From contig JAKGHH010000001.1 in the NCBI GenBank assembly GCA_022828595.1, positions 122,214,999 to 122,278,998 on the forward strand: a DNA stretch of 64,000 nucleotides, given 5' to 3'. Below the pieces are notes generated by a model. The model saw only the letters and a list, made by a program, of their open reading frames with translations. It was not told the origin of the DNA and did not search any database. A program made the position numbers and the translations under genes. Below are positions 1 to 11,636 of the stretch, piece after piece (position 1 is the stretch's first letter; the number at the start of each line of letters is the position of its first letter). Origin of the DNA: Nelumbo lutea. Lineage: Eukaryota > Streptophyta > Magnoliopsida > Proteales > Nelumbonaceae.

Positions 1-69
1 TTCTGCCATGTCTGGTCAGCGGCTGGTTGTGGTTGTAGCCCCTTCCGGGTTCCTTTCCTTGCTAGAAAA

Positions 70-195
70 TTATAACTCCATCAAGCGCCTTAATTCTCGG
101 ACATTGTCATTGATCTCGCGCACCTCCTTGCTGTTTTCCACAAGTTTGTACTCCAGATCATGAACTCTAGACATCAATTGCTCAAAGTCACCCAT
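70..195 (-). pseudogene. Start of gag of an LTR retrotransposon, cut by the window edge
   Basis: Directly after the primer site at 204-215, the minus strand opens at an ATG (195-193) and reads 41 codons of a charged, heptad-rich peptide (starts MGDFEQLMSRVHDLEY) to a stop at 72-70. A coiled-coil gag N-terminus just after the primer site is typical of plant Ty3/gypsy elements. The reading resumes after the stop with more hydrophilic residues (SSKERNPEGATTTTSR), so the stop is probably a mutation. The rest of the element lies beyond the left edge. Lineage is inferred from position and composition only. Confidence 0.5.
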
Positions 196-203
196 GACGC
201 CTT

Positions 204-215
204 GCTCTGATACCA
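204..215 (-). other. Primer binding site (tRNA-Met type)
   Basis: Minus strand TGGTATCAGAGC, three bases after the LTR end. This is the usual primer site complementary to the 3' end of plant initiator tRNA-Met. It fixes the minus orientation and marks 219-779 as the 5' LTR. Confidence 0.8.
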
Positions 216-218
216 AAT

Positions 219-779
219 TGTTATGGGCCCATGGAATAGGATCTCGTCACGGGTTGGTCCATGGGGAAAACCTCATGTTTTCCCTTGTTCCTCCATTTTC
301 TTGAGGAACCTATCTTGGCGCCCTAATGGTGATTTTTCTAAGAGATCACCTAACTCTCCTTGCTCTCTTTCTTGACTGAAATTTTCGATAATTTTATTCA
401 ATATTCTCAGCTCCTTAAATAGGAGATTACAAGAGATAAGGTCTTACTTTTAGGAAGACTCCCTACTAATCTATCCTACTGAACTGATAAGATAAGATAA
501 GATAAGACTCCCTTAATTTATCCTACTAAACTGATAAGATAAGATAAGACTCCCTACTAATCCATACTACTGAACTGATAAGATAAGAACACTGAATAGA
601 TAAGACTCCTACTAATCCCTACTACTGAAAGCAGATAAGCTAAGAATACTGAATAGATAAGATAGGATGGGAACACTAGATAGATAAGATAGGATGAGAA
701 CACTAAATTGCTACTACTGAGAACACTAAATTACTGCTGCTGCTGCACTAAATTGCTGCTGCAGGCTCCACATCACACA
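219..779 (-). repeat. 5' LTR of a minus-strand LTR retrotransposon, inserted into an older gypsy element
   Basis: On the minus strand the segment starts TGTGTGATG at about 779 and ends CATAACA at 219, just before the primer site. The right boundary falls inside a coding sequence: the gypsy integrase zinc-finger frame reads ...CQQNKYE up to 780 and then enters the LTR. Positions 480-700 hold many copies of a GATAAGATAA-like short repeat with ACTCCCTACTAAT spacers. The second LTR is outside the window. The start may slip by 2-4 bases within TGTGTG. Confidence 0.7.
480..700. repeat. GATAAGATAA-type short tandem repeat inside the LTR
   Basis: Variants of ACTGATAAGATAAGATAAGA and AGACTCCCTACTAATCC recur irregularly, followed by GATAGATAAGATAGGATGGGAACACT units. 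It lies in the U3-like part of the LTR upstream (minus strand) of the primer site, so it may contain enhancer repeats. The role is inference. Confidence 0.6.
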
Positions 780-1305
780 CTCATATTTATTTTGCTGGCA
801 TACCATGCATTCGCGGATCCAGGCCTTCTCCTTTTTGTACCCCTTCCAATAGAAGACTTGTTGTATCTTTTTCATTGTCTTGTGAAACCCAGAATGCCCA
901 CCTGAAAGGGAGTTGTGCATTTCTTCGAATAGCCTTCTTTTGAATATAGATTGTGGACCCAGAACTAATGTCCCCTTCCTCCATTGTAACCCGCCCCCCA
1001 ATTCTGGATAAGGCATCTGTTGCGCCATTTTCCTTGTCCCTCCTATAACAGACTTCATAATCCAGCCCGATCAATTTGCTCAATAATTTCTGCTGTGAAG
1101 GGGTTTTTATCCTCTCATTGAGAATGTGCCCCAAGCTCTGGTGGTCCATGATGACTTGAAACATGTGGCTAAGGAGATAGGGTCGCCATTTGTTAACTAC
1201 CAACACTAGGGCCAAGAGTTCTCGTTCATAGGTGGACCATGCAAGATGTTTGCTATTGAGAGCCTTACTGAAATAGGCTAATGGTCTTCCCTCCTGAGAT
1301 AACAC
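780..1305 (-). pseudogene. Ty3/gypsy pol: RNase H and integrase zinc finger, truncated by an LTR insertion
   Basis: The minus-strand frame from 1305 reads an RNase H-like domain (PLAYFSKALNSKHLAWSTYE, then QVIMDHQSLGHIL and TDALSRI). After a frame change it gives the HHCC integrase zinc finger: HNSLSGGHSGFHKTMKK, then WIRECMVCQQNKYE. These follow the usual RT-RNaseH-INT order of Ty3/gypsy. The integrase catalytic core is missing because the LTR at 219-779 interrupts the finger directly after its second cysteine pair. Frame breaks show that it is dead. Confidence 0.85.
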
Positions 1306-1413
1306 AGCTTCAATGCATATTTAACAATGAAAACCCTTATAAAATCAGGCAATGCCAAGATGGGTGTCCTGGTAAATGTCTCCTTTAACTGACGGAATGC
1401 CTTGTCAGCCTCC

Positions 1414-2232
1414 TCATTCCATTCCCATGCTCCCATTTTCAAAAAATTTTTTCAATAAATTAGTTAGTGGCTTAGCAATGGTGCCATAATTCTGAACAAA
1501 CTTCCGGTAATAACCGGTTAACCCCAGGAACCCTCGTAGCCCCTTCACATTCTTGGGTGTTGGCCAATGAGTGATACTGGAGACCTTCTCTGGATCAACC
1601 TCTACCCCTTCAAATGATATAATATGACCCAGATATTCAATCTGGGAAATAGCAAATTTGCATTTGCTGAACTTAGCAAACAAGGAGTGTGCTCTCAGAA
1701 TTTTTAAGGTTGCTCTGAGATGCTGTAAGTTTTCCTCCATCGACTTACTGTATACCAGTATGTCGTCAAAAAGAAAAAACCAAAACATACCTGCATAGAA
1801 TTGGTTTGAATACTGAATTCATGAGAGCTTGGAATGTCGATCGTGCATTTAAAAGGCTGAAGGGCATCACGAGGAACTCGTAATGACCCTTGTGTGTCTT
1901 GAAAGCTGTCTTGGGTATATCCTCTGTTATATTGCGAATCTGGTGGTATCCCAAGTGCAAGTCTAACTGGGAAAAAAAACCTGAGTTCCATGAAGTTCAT
2001 CAAGTAGTTCATCAATGATTGGAATCGGGAACCTGTCTTTTACCGTGGCTTCGTTCAGAGACCTGTAATCCACGCACATCCTCCAGCTTCCATTGTTTTT
2101 TTTAACAAGGAGCACCGGTGATGAGAAGGGACTAGTGATGTGCTTGATTATTCCAGACCTCAGCATACCTGCTATTATCTTCTCAATCTCATTTTTCTGC
2201 ATGTAGGGATAACTGTAGAGTCTCACTTTCAC
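1414..2232 (-). pseudogene. Ty3/gypsy reverse transcriptase, frameshifted
   Basis: Three overlapping minus-strand frames together cover an RT domain. The first has the N-terminal part (SPFSSPVLLVKKNNGSWRMC, then VDYRSLNEATVKDRFPIPII). The second has HLGYHQIR...[14 protein letters not shown]. The third has [20 protein letters not shown] and then EYLGHIISFEGVEVDPEKV and LRGFLGLTGYYRKFV. The catalytic box reads FDD. At least two frameshifts occur, at A-rich runs near 1775 and 1975. Protease and gag lie upstream on the same strand. The residue pattern fits a chromovirus-type element, but no chromodomain region is present to confirm it. Confidence 0.88.
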
Positions 2233-2679
2233 CAGTTTGGTTCCTGGAAGAAGGGGAATGCTGTGGTCAAAGGTTCAGATTGGAGGAAGCCCCATAGGTT
2301 CCCTGAACACATCCTGGAACTCACTGAGCACCTTCTGCACTTCCGAGTTTTCTGCTAGGACTTCAATTTATGGGGATAGGGATTTGAATCTTAGAACAAA
2401 CACCTGGCCGGCTTTTTGCAGTGTCTTGGCTGCACCTTCCCCTTCTGTGATGCTCGGAGGCTTGGGTTGTTAACCAGTGAGAGTGTGATTACCATCTTTA
2501 TGTGTATAGTAGAGAGTCATAGCTGTGAAATCCCATGTAATGGGTCCAAGTGTTCACAGCCAATGGGTTCCAAGGATGGCATCATACCCCTATAACCCCA
2601 ATAAATAAAAATCAGCCATCAAGATAGATCCACAAGTTCGGATAGGTACCTGTTTGCACTTGCCAGCTCCCTAAAGATA

Positions 2680-2800
2680 TTCTCCGTTTGCCACCATCAC
2701 ATTGAATTGGATTTCCATAGATATCGGTACCCCAGCTCGTTCTACTATCCGGGGATCTAGGAAGTTATGGGTTGATCCCGTATCAATCAATATGGATACC
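2680..2800 (-). pseudogene. Retroviral-type aspartic protease fragment of the gypsy element
   Basis: The minus strand contains SILIDTGSTHNFLDPRIVER followed by AGVPISMEIQFNVMVANG. DTGS is the catalytic motif of retrotransposon aspartic proteases. The fragment lies between gag and RT as expected. No long open frame remains around it. Confidence 0.75.
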
Positions 2801-2939
2801 GGCTACTGGTTTATCCAACCCTGAACTCTCATGGGTTGGGGTGAGTTGAACCAAACGACAACATGAAGTGAGATTTCAGGAGTTTCCTCATCTTCTTCCT
2901 TAGTTTCTTCGACAATCCCTACATCTTCTTCCTCCGAGG

Positions 2940-3600
2940 TCGTGTCAGCGAGGTACAGCTTCGGTGCCTTGGAACGATGTCCGGGAACAAAATTATCATC
3001 GCAATAATAACATAGCCCCTTCTCTCATCGTTCTCTAGCCTAGGTGGGTGTCAAATGGCGAATCTCCGGTAGTGGTTTGTTAACTGGTTGGCCTGTCGGT
3101 TAAGGCCTAGGTCTCTGAAACTCCTGCCGCGTCGCCCTTTTCCTTATGTTAAACTCTTCTTCTTCAAGCTGGGCCAGCCGGAAGGCCCGGGCTAGGGAAG
3201 TGGGTTGAAACTTTTCGACCCCTACCCTGATCTCAGGTTTCAACCCGACAGTATAGCAACCCACCAAAAACTCCTCGGTTAACCTCTTCACTCTGCTACA
3301 GGTCCTCTAGAATTCTACCTGATATTCTGGGTGAGTTTGGCCAACTTACCCGCATGGGTAGCATCCAGGGGCTCGTTCAACCTCTCATCCAAAGCTACCA
3401 CCAGCTCCTTCCACGTTGGGTAAGGGTAGTAATCCTTGAACCACCCGTACCATTCTACCACAGCTCCTTCGAATCCCAGACTAGAGACAGAGATCCAATA
3501 TTCTTCAGGAATTTCGTTCAACTCCATGTATTGCCAGATCAACAGCAGCCAGCCATTGAGGTTTCTTCCATTAAACTTCGGAAGATCCAGCTTCACTGTT
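2940..3600 (-). pseudogene. Ty3/gypsy gag, with zinc-knuckle remnant
   Basis: The minus-strand frame from 3596 starts MKLDLPKFNGRNLNGWLLLI and continues through AVVEWYGWFKDYYPYPTWKE, the retrotransposon-gag fold region. A second frame (3291-3100) carries EEFLVGCYTVGLKPEIRVGV. Downstream, at about 3020-2950, a degenerate CCHC knuckle reads CYYCDDNFVPGHRSKA, with the last cysteine changed to serine. One frameshift splits the capsid region near 3300. Confidence 0.8.
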
Positions 3601-3835
3601 CTCTATAACCCCACAAGGCTCCCATGGGACGCCTATCCTCTTTCTGCTCCCTGAGAGCTGGGACCAGCATGGTATGGTCGGCGGCTGTTTTCTTCTCTCC
3701 CTCCGATTGTAGGTGATAATTGATTCAGTCTCTCCAGTATTTCAGTCAGGGTGTGTTGCATCTCATCCTGTCCCCTCTCAACACTGCTCAACCTTTCATC
3801 AACATCTGCCATTGCCGTCCCAAGAGGTCCAACCT

Positions 3836-3847
3836 GCTCTGATACCA
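3836..3847 (-). other. Primer binding site of the gypsy element
   Basis: Minus strand TGGTATCAGAGC, three bases from the LTR end CGTAGCA. It marks the start of the internal region and the minus orientation of the element at 780-4140. Confidence 0.75.
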
Positions 3848-3850
3848 GAA

Positions 3851-4140
3851 TGCTACGAACCTCCTCTCGTTGGAGAGCTGAGAGGGCAGCGTTTCCCCGA
3901 GCTATGGCGACAGAGTACGGCTTACAGGGGACTGGCTATCCTATAGAAGGAAACCAGGAATTTAAGAGGTGTTTAAATAGGTTGATGGCCGTTACAACGA
4001 TGTCTGAAAAAATTAAAAACAGCAGGAAGAAAATCATAACAGAATTCATAACAAAAAGGTGCTATGGTGACACATGGTTGACTCGATTGTTTCTAACGGT
4101 CTCGTGTTGTATCAATTGCCACGTTACCACTACGTGTTAA
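3851..4140 (-). repeat. 5' LTR of the gypsy element (right boundary uncertain)
   Basis: The minus-strand LTR end ...CGTAGCA lies at 3851, next to the primer site. A plausible minus-strand TATA box (CTATTTAAACACC) occurs near 3980-3966. The LTR start could not be placed, because its partner LTR is not in the window. 4140 is only the point where unrelated sequence seems to begin. Confidence 0.45.
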
Positions 4141-4176
4141 GTTTTCTTGATGTGGGCCCCCCATCTGGTTCAATCA

Positions 4177-4455
4177 TCAACAAGTTGTCTCCAGCGGATG
4201 GCAGCGAAGAACATCAGGGAGCAACGGGGGAGAATCCGAGCGAGGAGGTGGAGGGAGAGAGAAAGATTGAGGTAACATGAGCGAGCAGTTGTTGCAGTAC
4301 ATTGTTGGCTCTTTACCAGGTCACTGCCACATGGGAACAAAGAACATCTTGAGGACCTTCTCGTATACCAAGCTGTAGTTGATGCAACTCCCTGCTCCGG
4401 CCTTGAACACTTTGTTCACTTGTTGCTCTACACCTCCGATAAACAAGAAAAACAT
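4177..4455 (-). pseudogene. Broken copy of a zinc-ribbon protein gene
   Basis: From an ATG at 4455 the minus strand reads MFFLFIGGVEQQVNKVFKAG, then AGSCINYSLVYEKVLKMFFV and PMWQ, followed by an in-frame TGA at 4323-4321. The frame continues past the stop as PGKEPTMYCNNCSLMLPQS, then a proline/serine stretch and DVLRCH. From memory of small plant zinc-ribbon proteins, the expected pattern is GGVEQQV...C-x2-C...VWRWPGK...YCNNC, ending in a second CxxC pair. Here the first CxxC and its loop are partly deleted (CINY), WRW became WQ-stop, and the end is lost after RCH. An untranslated leader seems retained upstream. It is probably a transposon-captured copy. The family assignment is inferred. Confidence 0.6.
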
Positions 4456-4860
4456 CTCCTCTGTTTTCTTTTCTCCTTCTAAAAATCAGTAAATTGCTTC
4501 TCTATTGAGCTCCTTGCTCACTTTTCTTTTTCTCTACAGTTGTATCTATTCCGACAGCGGCACACCAGATGCCAACAGTGAAACCACCGGAAGTGTTCTG
4601 TCTTGATGTTGGTGGGACATGAGAAGAGTGACTTAGCATTGGAGACGCATAGATGGAAAGGAGAGGACAAGGTTCAAAACATATGTTTCGTATCAAAGCC
4701 TTCCCGATACGCCCTTATAGGGGGTGTTTCGGGGTAGGCCGGCCTTAGACCGGCCCCTCTGAATCGGATTCAAAAAAATAAAAATAAAAATACCAATATG
4801 CCCTATCGGCATATTGCCCTATATCGATATTTTGAACCTTGGGAGAGGGACGAGATATAG
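4456..4860. other. Unassigned spacer with leader-like sequence
   Basis: Nearest the pseudogene (4456-4550) the minus strand looks like a gene leader. The rest holds GC-rich short palindromic bits (ggccggccttagaccggcc near 4740) and an A-rich stretch. Nothing codes. Confidence 0.3.
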
Positions 4861-4889
4861 AGGAAGAATGAGAGGTTGAGAAGACGGGT

Positions 4890-5095
4890 ATTACTGTTAA
4901 TTTTTCAAAATATAACAGTCCCTTGGTGTGGCATGTGAGCGGATCATAATGGATTGTGAAGGAACTTTAAGGTATGGGTGCAATTAGTTAATTGTCAAAA
5001 AATTTAAGGGTACTTTAAGATAATTTATAAACATTAAAGGTATAATTAGTCAATTAGCTAAACCATAAAGGTGATTTAAGAAATTTGCTCTTTAT
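4890..5095 (-). repeat. Inverted-repeat arm of a Mutator-like family
   Basis: Read on the minus strand from 5095, the sequence AGCAAATTTCTTAAATCACC and its continuation (TTATGGTTTAGCTAATTGACTAATT, TCTTAAAGTACCCTTAAATT, TTTGACAATTAAC) closely matches the plus strand from about 28809. This is one arm of a terminal-inverted-repeat family. The matching left arm, expected left of the zinc-ribbon pseudogene, is not visible, perhaps removed by the gypsy element. Confidence 0.45.
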
Positions 5096-5739
5096 AATAC
5101 CATACTAGCGGGGACCCGTGCATTATTAAGCAAAAGCTAAATAATAGAAAGGGTCATTTACTAAAATACCTCTTATAGTTTCATGGATTTACTAAAATCT
5201 ACCCTATAGTTAGCATTTTACTAAAACACCACTTATAACTTGCAATGGATTTAATCCATCTTCCATTAAATGATAGTGGAAAATGATAGTGTTCACCCTA
5301 ATGTTCATTTAAATAAATTTAATCAAAAGAAAATTAAAAATAAAAATACCATTTTTGCCCTTAATAAGACACGAGCAACCACTCTATGGGCAATATTTGG
5401 TCAATTTTGTTTCTATACAAAAAAATTTAAGGGTAATTTTGGAATAAAAATATGGGCCTAATGGCAGAACAAACACTTTGTAATAAAAGGTTGATTAAGT
5501 AAATAAGTTGTAAAATATATAGGATATTTTAGTAAAATAAAAGCTATAAGGTAGGTTTAAGTAAATATATAAAACTATAAGGTGTGTTCTAGTAAATGAC
5601 CCTAACAGAAACGCATGTATACAATTGTTTTATATTTTCAACTTTTTAAACAATTAATAATAATTCATATTTTATATACTACTTTTAATAAATTTTTTAT
5701 AATACAAAAATAACAATAATTAATTTCAATTAAGTTTAT

Positions 5740-8700
5740 TCATCAAACTGATGAAATCGACCAACCTGATCAACTTAACCCGAGTTGGTTGATTTTCTAG
5801 TATTTTAAGTCGACTTTGGTTCAAAAATTTCCCAATTCAACCAAGTTGGATCAGTTTCACTTTGGCCACTTTTAAATTGACCAAAATCGAATGACCTAGC
5901 CATGGATATATATATTAATATTTTATATTTTAAATATAATTTCTAATATGAAAGGTGGAAAATTTCCGATATTTCTTAGTCTAAAATGTTTTATATCATA
6001 AATCCAATTTTTAAATTTATTTTTATTAATTGCACTATAATTTTTAAAATTAAATTTAATTTTTAAGTTTAAATCTTTTGAACTGATTGACCAAACAAAA
6101 AAATCGGCCCAAACCGATACAACTTGATTGGGTCGATTTTCACAAAAGGTTAGCTGGTTTCAGCTAACCAACTCCCTAACATAACAAAGTCAATTTGGTT
6201 GGCCAAATAGCCTACGACCGAACCAAACCAACTCATGAACACTCATAATTTCTGTTAAATTAATAGTCTCATCTCCGATAAATAACAATAGTTTAATCTC
6301 CAATAATTATTGAAAGTTTTCTGTTAAATAACAAAACAAAATAAATATATACATAATCATTGAAAATACATTTATCACAAAAAAATATAAATAATTACTG
6401 AAATACAATAAATATTAATTTTAGTATATATAATTATATAATAAATACAAATTAAGAGTTTAAAATTATTATTAATACATATTTTTTTAAAAGCTATTCC
6501 CTCGAATTATTACTTGATATAATAGAAATTAGTTATTTACAATATTCTGTAAAAATATTAAATTATTATTAATTTCAATATTATCTTATAATTATTTTTC
6601 TACTTTTTAGATTTTTTTAATTTATTACATAATTTCTTTATTTTAACTATTTAAAATCTAGTTATGTTAAATATTCTATTGTTTAAAGTATTTATCTATT
6701 TAAACACTTAAATAATATGTAAAATATTTAAATTTTAAAATATTAATTATTTATTGAATTTAATTATCCATAAAATCATAATTTATACTTTATTATTATT
6801 TTCTTAATATATTAAATTATCATTAATTTCAATATTATTTTATGATTATTGTTCTACTTTGATTTTTTTTTAATTTATTATATAATTTCTTTATTTTAAC
6901 TATTTAAAATCTAGTTATGTTAAATAATTAGTTATTTAAATATTTAAATAATCTATAAAATATTTAAATTAAAATATATACATAATCTATAATAAATCTA
7001 AATTTTAAATTTATTTTTAATCATTGCACTGTAATTTTTAAAATTTAATTTAATTTTAAAGTTTAAATCTTTTGAACTGATTGACCAAACCAAAAAATCG
7101 ACCCAAACTGATACAATTTGATTGCGTCGATTTTCAGAAAAGGACAATTGGTTTCAACTAACCAACTCCCTAACCTGACCAAGTCAATTTGGTGGCCAAA
7201 TAGCCTACAATCAAATCAAACCAACTCATGAACACATAATTTCAATTAAATTAATAGTCTCATCTCTGATAAATAACAATAGTTTAATCTCCAATAATTA
7301 TTGAAAGTTTTTTATTAAATAACAAAACAAAATAAATTTATACATAATCATTGAAAATACATTTTATCACAAAAAATAATAAATAATTACTAAAATACAA
7401 TAAATATTAATTTTAGTATATATAATTATATTATAAATACAAATTAAGAGTTTAAAATTATTATTAATAAATATTTTTTTGAAAGTTACTTTCTTGAATT
7501 ATTACTTGATATAATAGAAATTAGTTATTTACAATATTATGTAAAAATATTAAATTATTATTAATTTTAATATTATGTTATAATTATTTTTCTACTTTTC
7601 AGATTTTTATTAAAAATTTATTACATAATTTCTTTATTTTAACTATTTAAAATCTAGTTATGTTAAATATTTTGTTATTTAAAATATTTAGTTATTTAAT
7701 TACTTAAATAATAGGTAAAATATTTAAATATATTGAATTTAATTATCCATAAAATCATAATTTATACTTTATTATTAATTTTTTTAATATATTAAAATAT
7801 TATTGATTTCAACATTATCTTATAATTATTTTTCTACTTTGAAGTTTTTTTTAATTATTATATAATTTCATTATTTTAACTATTTAAAATCTAGTTATGA
7901 TAAATATTTAGTTATTTAAATATTTAAATAATCTATCATAAAACTAATTTTTAAATTTAATTTTATTAATTGCATTATAATTTTTAAAATTTAATTTAAT
8001 TTTTAAATTTAAATCTTTTTTACCGATTGACCAATCCAAAAAACGACCCAAACTGATAGAACTTTGTTGGGTCAATTTTCACAAAAAGTCGGCCGGTTTC
8101 AGCTAACCAACTCCCTAACCTGACCAAGTTAATTTGGTTGGCCAAATAGGCTACGACGAAACCAAACCAACTCTTGAACACTCATAATTTAAATTAAATT
8201 AATAGTCTCATCTCTGCTAAATAACAATAGTTTAATCTCTAATAATTATTGAAAGTTTTCTCTTAAATAAAAAAAATAAAATAAATTTATTCATAATCAT
8301 TGGAAATACATTTATCACAAAAAACAATAAGTAATTACTGAAATACAATAAATATTAATTTTAGTCTATATAATTATATAATAAATACAAATTAAGAGTT
8401 TAAAATTATTATTAATAAATATTTTTTTGAAAGTTATTTCCTCGAATTATTACTTGATATAATAGAAATTAGTTATTTACAATATTATGTAAAAATATTA
8501 AATTATTATTAATTTCAATATTATGTTATAATTGTTTTTCTACTTTTCAGATTTTTTTAATTTATTACGTCATTTCTTTATTTTAACTATTTAAAATCTA
8601 GTTATGTTAAATATTCTGTTATTTAAAATATTTAGTTATTTAAATACTTAAATAATATGTAAAATATTTAAATTTTAAAATATTAATTATTTATTTACTT

Positions 8701-9195
8701 TAATTATCCATAAAATCATAATTTATACTATTATTAATTTTGTAAAATATTAAATTATTAATAATTTCAATATTATGTTATAATTATTTTTCTACCTTGA
8801 AGTTTTTTAATTTATTATATAATTTCGTTATTTTAACTATTTAAAATCTAGTTATGATAAATATTTAGTTATTTAAATATTTAAATAATCTATCATAAAT
8901 CTAATTTTTAAATTTATTTTTATTAATTGCACTGTAATTTTTAAATTTTAATTTAATTTTTAAGTGGGTCAATTTTCAAAAAGGTCAATCGGCTTTAGCT
9001 AACCAACTCCACAGCCTGACCAGGTCAATTTGGTTGGTCAAATAGCCTATGACCGAACCAAACCAATTCATGAACACTCATAATTTCAGTTAAATTAATA
9101 GTCTCATCTCTAGTAAATAACATTGGTTTAATCTCCAATAATTATTGAACGTTTTTTATTAAACAACAGAACAAAATAAATTTATACATACATTG
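5740..9195 (-). repeat. Internal tandem array, units of about 0.9-1.0 kb
   Basis: The same ordered blocks return about four times: an accaactccctaac...gaccaa block, then a gaacactcataattt...ttaatagtctcatctc block beginning near 6237, 7229, 8176 and 9072, then an AT-rich block with aaatctagttatg. Spacing is roughly 990, 950 and 900 bp. The plus-strand copies at 30164-41480 each hold one such block set. The array could have come from unequal exchange or from nested head-to-tail Helitron copies that lost their ends. Confidence 0.75.
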
Positions 9196-10661
9196 TGGTG
9201 TGTCTGGAAGCGCGTCGTTAAGCAATTCGAAACACCAATTTAATATTTATAAAATTTTTCTGATTCTCAAACAATTATAAGCGTAGTAAATGGTGAGAAC
9301 GAGTCGTATCCACTGGGAAGCGAGGAAAAATCGTTATTTACTTAAATCCAGGAAAGAGAACACAATTGAGAGTTGCAAAAATAGATAATTAATTAATTAA
9401 ACTGAAATTCATTAAAATAAAATTCGAACAGTGCTGGAAGTGAAAAGTGCAGAAAATAAATAAATAATAGAAATAAATAAATAAAAGTAACAAAATAAAA
9501 AGTCTGTAATCCGATCAGAGGTAGTAGTCTCTGGATCTCTCCTTTGACCCTCGAACTTCTCGAGGTAGTCCTTTCGCCTTACCTAGCTGAATTCCAGATC
9601 TGCAAAAAAGAAAACAAAAATCAAATTGAATGAAAGTAAATTGCAGAAAGGAAAAAACGAAACTGGAAATGAAAGAATAGAAATTAAATCTAAAACTAAT
9701 GGTTGAGATCCAAATCCAAATGTGGCAATAGTGGCTTAGGCGAACTGTAAGCATGAACCCCTCCTCTTGCCTAGGCGTCCTCTTCTTCCTCTAACCTTGA
9801 ACTTATTAAGATCAGCCTTCCATGTTACCTGAGGGTAGAATCCAACCCCTTCTCAGGATCCCATGGGTCCTTTTTATAGAGAATGGTGGACACAACTAGG
9901 ATTAGAGAGAAAGAGGGGGGTGGCAGCTGGGTTTTAGCAATGATATGAGCACCCTAGGGTTTCTAATGGAGGGTTATGATGGTTCTAGGGTGATCCTAGG
10001 GCTGAGAAGGAAAGGAGGGGGTGCCCAATATTATGTAGGGCTGAGATATGGGCACCCAGAAATAGATGGTTGAGATTGAGGCACCTAGGGCTGAAAGGTG
10101 GAGATTAAAAGAGGTGGGTGGCACCCTAGAGTGGATGGTTGAGATAGAAGATGGAATGGAGGGCTGAGATCTAGTGTTTAGGGGTTAAATGGTGAGGATT
10201 AGCAATTAGGTGGCACCCTAGGGTTTAAAAGCTACAAAAAGAGTGCCCTAGAATGAGTGATGGAGATTAGAAGGAGTGGAGGGTGGAGATTAAACAGTTG
10301 GGGGCGACGAGGGTTTGTTGAGGAAAAGAATAGGTTAAAAGGCGCCTAGGGTTTGCTAAGGAAAGAGGATCATGCTAATACAATAGAGGGGTGCCAAATT
10401 GGGTTTAGCAGGTAGGAGGCGCCCTCATGTTCTTAGTTTTTCACAAAAAACCCCCTCTCTTAGCTGGACTTCACACTAGCTTCCCAAAAACTACATTTCA
10501 GCCATGTAACTTCTCTAGTTTTCAATGGAATTTGCACAAAGACCATCATATGTCACAATATTGAATTTAACTAGGTAAAGTGCATACTTGGACTATTCTA
10601 AGGATGAAAATACCCTTGAATTGATGCCCTTACGGCATCAAAATACATAGCCATCACATTG
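9191..10661. repeat. Solo LTR (9196-10656) with target duplication CATTG
   Basis: A 1,461 bp segment begins TGGTGTGTCTGG and ends CATAGCCATCA, with TG...CA termini. It is flanked by the perfect 5-bp repeat CATTG at 9191-9195 and 10657-10661. Removing it and one CATTG restores the Helitron block found uninterrupted elsewhere (tttatacata...attgaaaatac). It has no coding capacity and no second LTR, so it fits a solo LTR left by recombination between two LTRs. A long LTR favours Ty3/gypsy. Internal text such as gagaacgagtcgtatccactggg is typical of long plant LTRs. Strand is not determined. Confidence 0.85.
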
Positions 10662-11633
10662 AAAATACATTTATAAAAAAAAAACAATAAATAATTACTG
10701 AAATACAATAAATATTAAATTTATTATACATAATTATATAATAAATACAAATTAAGATTTTAAAATTATTAATAAATAAATATTGTTTTTTCTAAAAGTT
10801 GTTTTCTCAAATTATTACTTGATATAATTGAAATTAGTTATTTATAATATTATGTAAAAATATTAAATTATTATTAATTTCAATATTATGTTATAACTAT
10901 TTTTCTACTTTTTAGACTTTTATAAATTTATTACATTATTTCTTTATTTTAACTATTTAAAATCTAGTTATGTTAAATATTATGTTATTTAAAATATTTA
11001 GTTATTTTAATACTTAAATAATATGTAAAATATTTCAATTTTAAAATATTAATTATTTATTGAATTTAATAATCCATAAAATCATAATTTATACTATTTT
11101 TACATAATTTCATTATTAATTTTGTAATATATTAAATTATTATTAATTTCAATATTATGTTATAATTAATTTTCTACTTTGAAGAACTTTTTTTAAATTT
11201 ATTATATAATTTCGTTATTTTAACTATTTAAAATCTAATTATGATAAATATTTAGTTATTTAAATATTTAAATAATCTATAAAATATTTGAATTTTATTT
11301 ATTTAAAGCTATTACATATTATTAAATATTTGAAAAACATTTAAATTGATAATCCATAAAAATATAATTTAAATTGTTAGTACATAATTTCATGATATAT
11401 TTTGTAAAAATATAAAATTATTATATAATTTTGTAAGAATATTTAAATAATTCTTAAATTTTTTAATCCAAACTTTTGTTTAGATAGATATAGATAAAAA
11501 AGTAGGGAAGAGGATAAATAGGAATTAGAGATAATTTAGAAGATAAGTAGAAATTAGAGATAATTTTGGAGAGAAGTGGGGGATATTGGGAAAGGTAGTT
11601 TAGGAGACATTTTAGGAGAAGAGAGTATTTAGG

Positions 11634-11636
<3 letters not shown>

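Noticed and set aside
204..215. tRNA gene
   Set aside because: Only the 12-base complement of the tRNA 3' end is present; it is a primer binding site. The same applies at 3836, 48553 and 61628.
5105..9195. CRISPR-like or centromeric satellite array
   Set aside because: Units are about 1 kb, diverged and contain Helitron blocks. No short direct repeats with unique spacers, and too few copies for a satellite.
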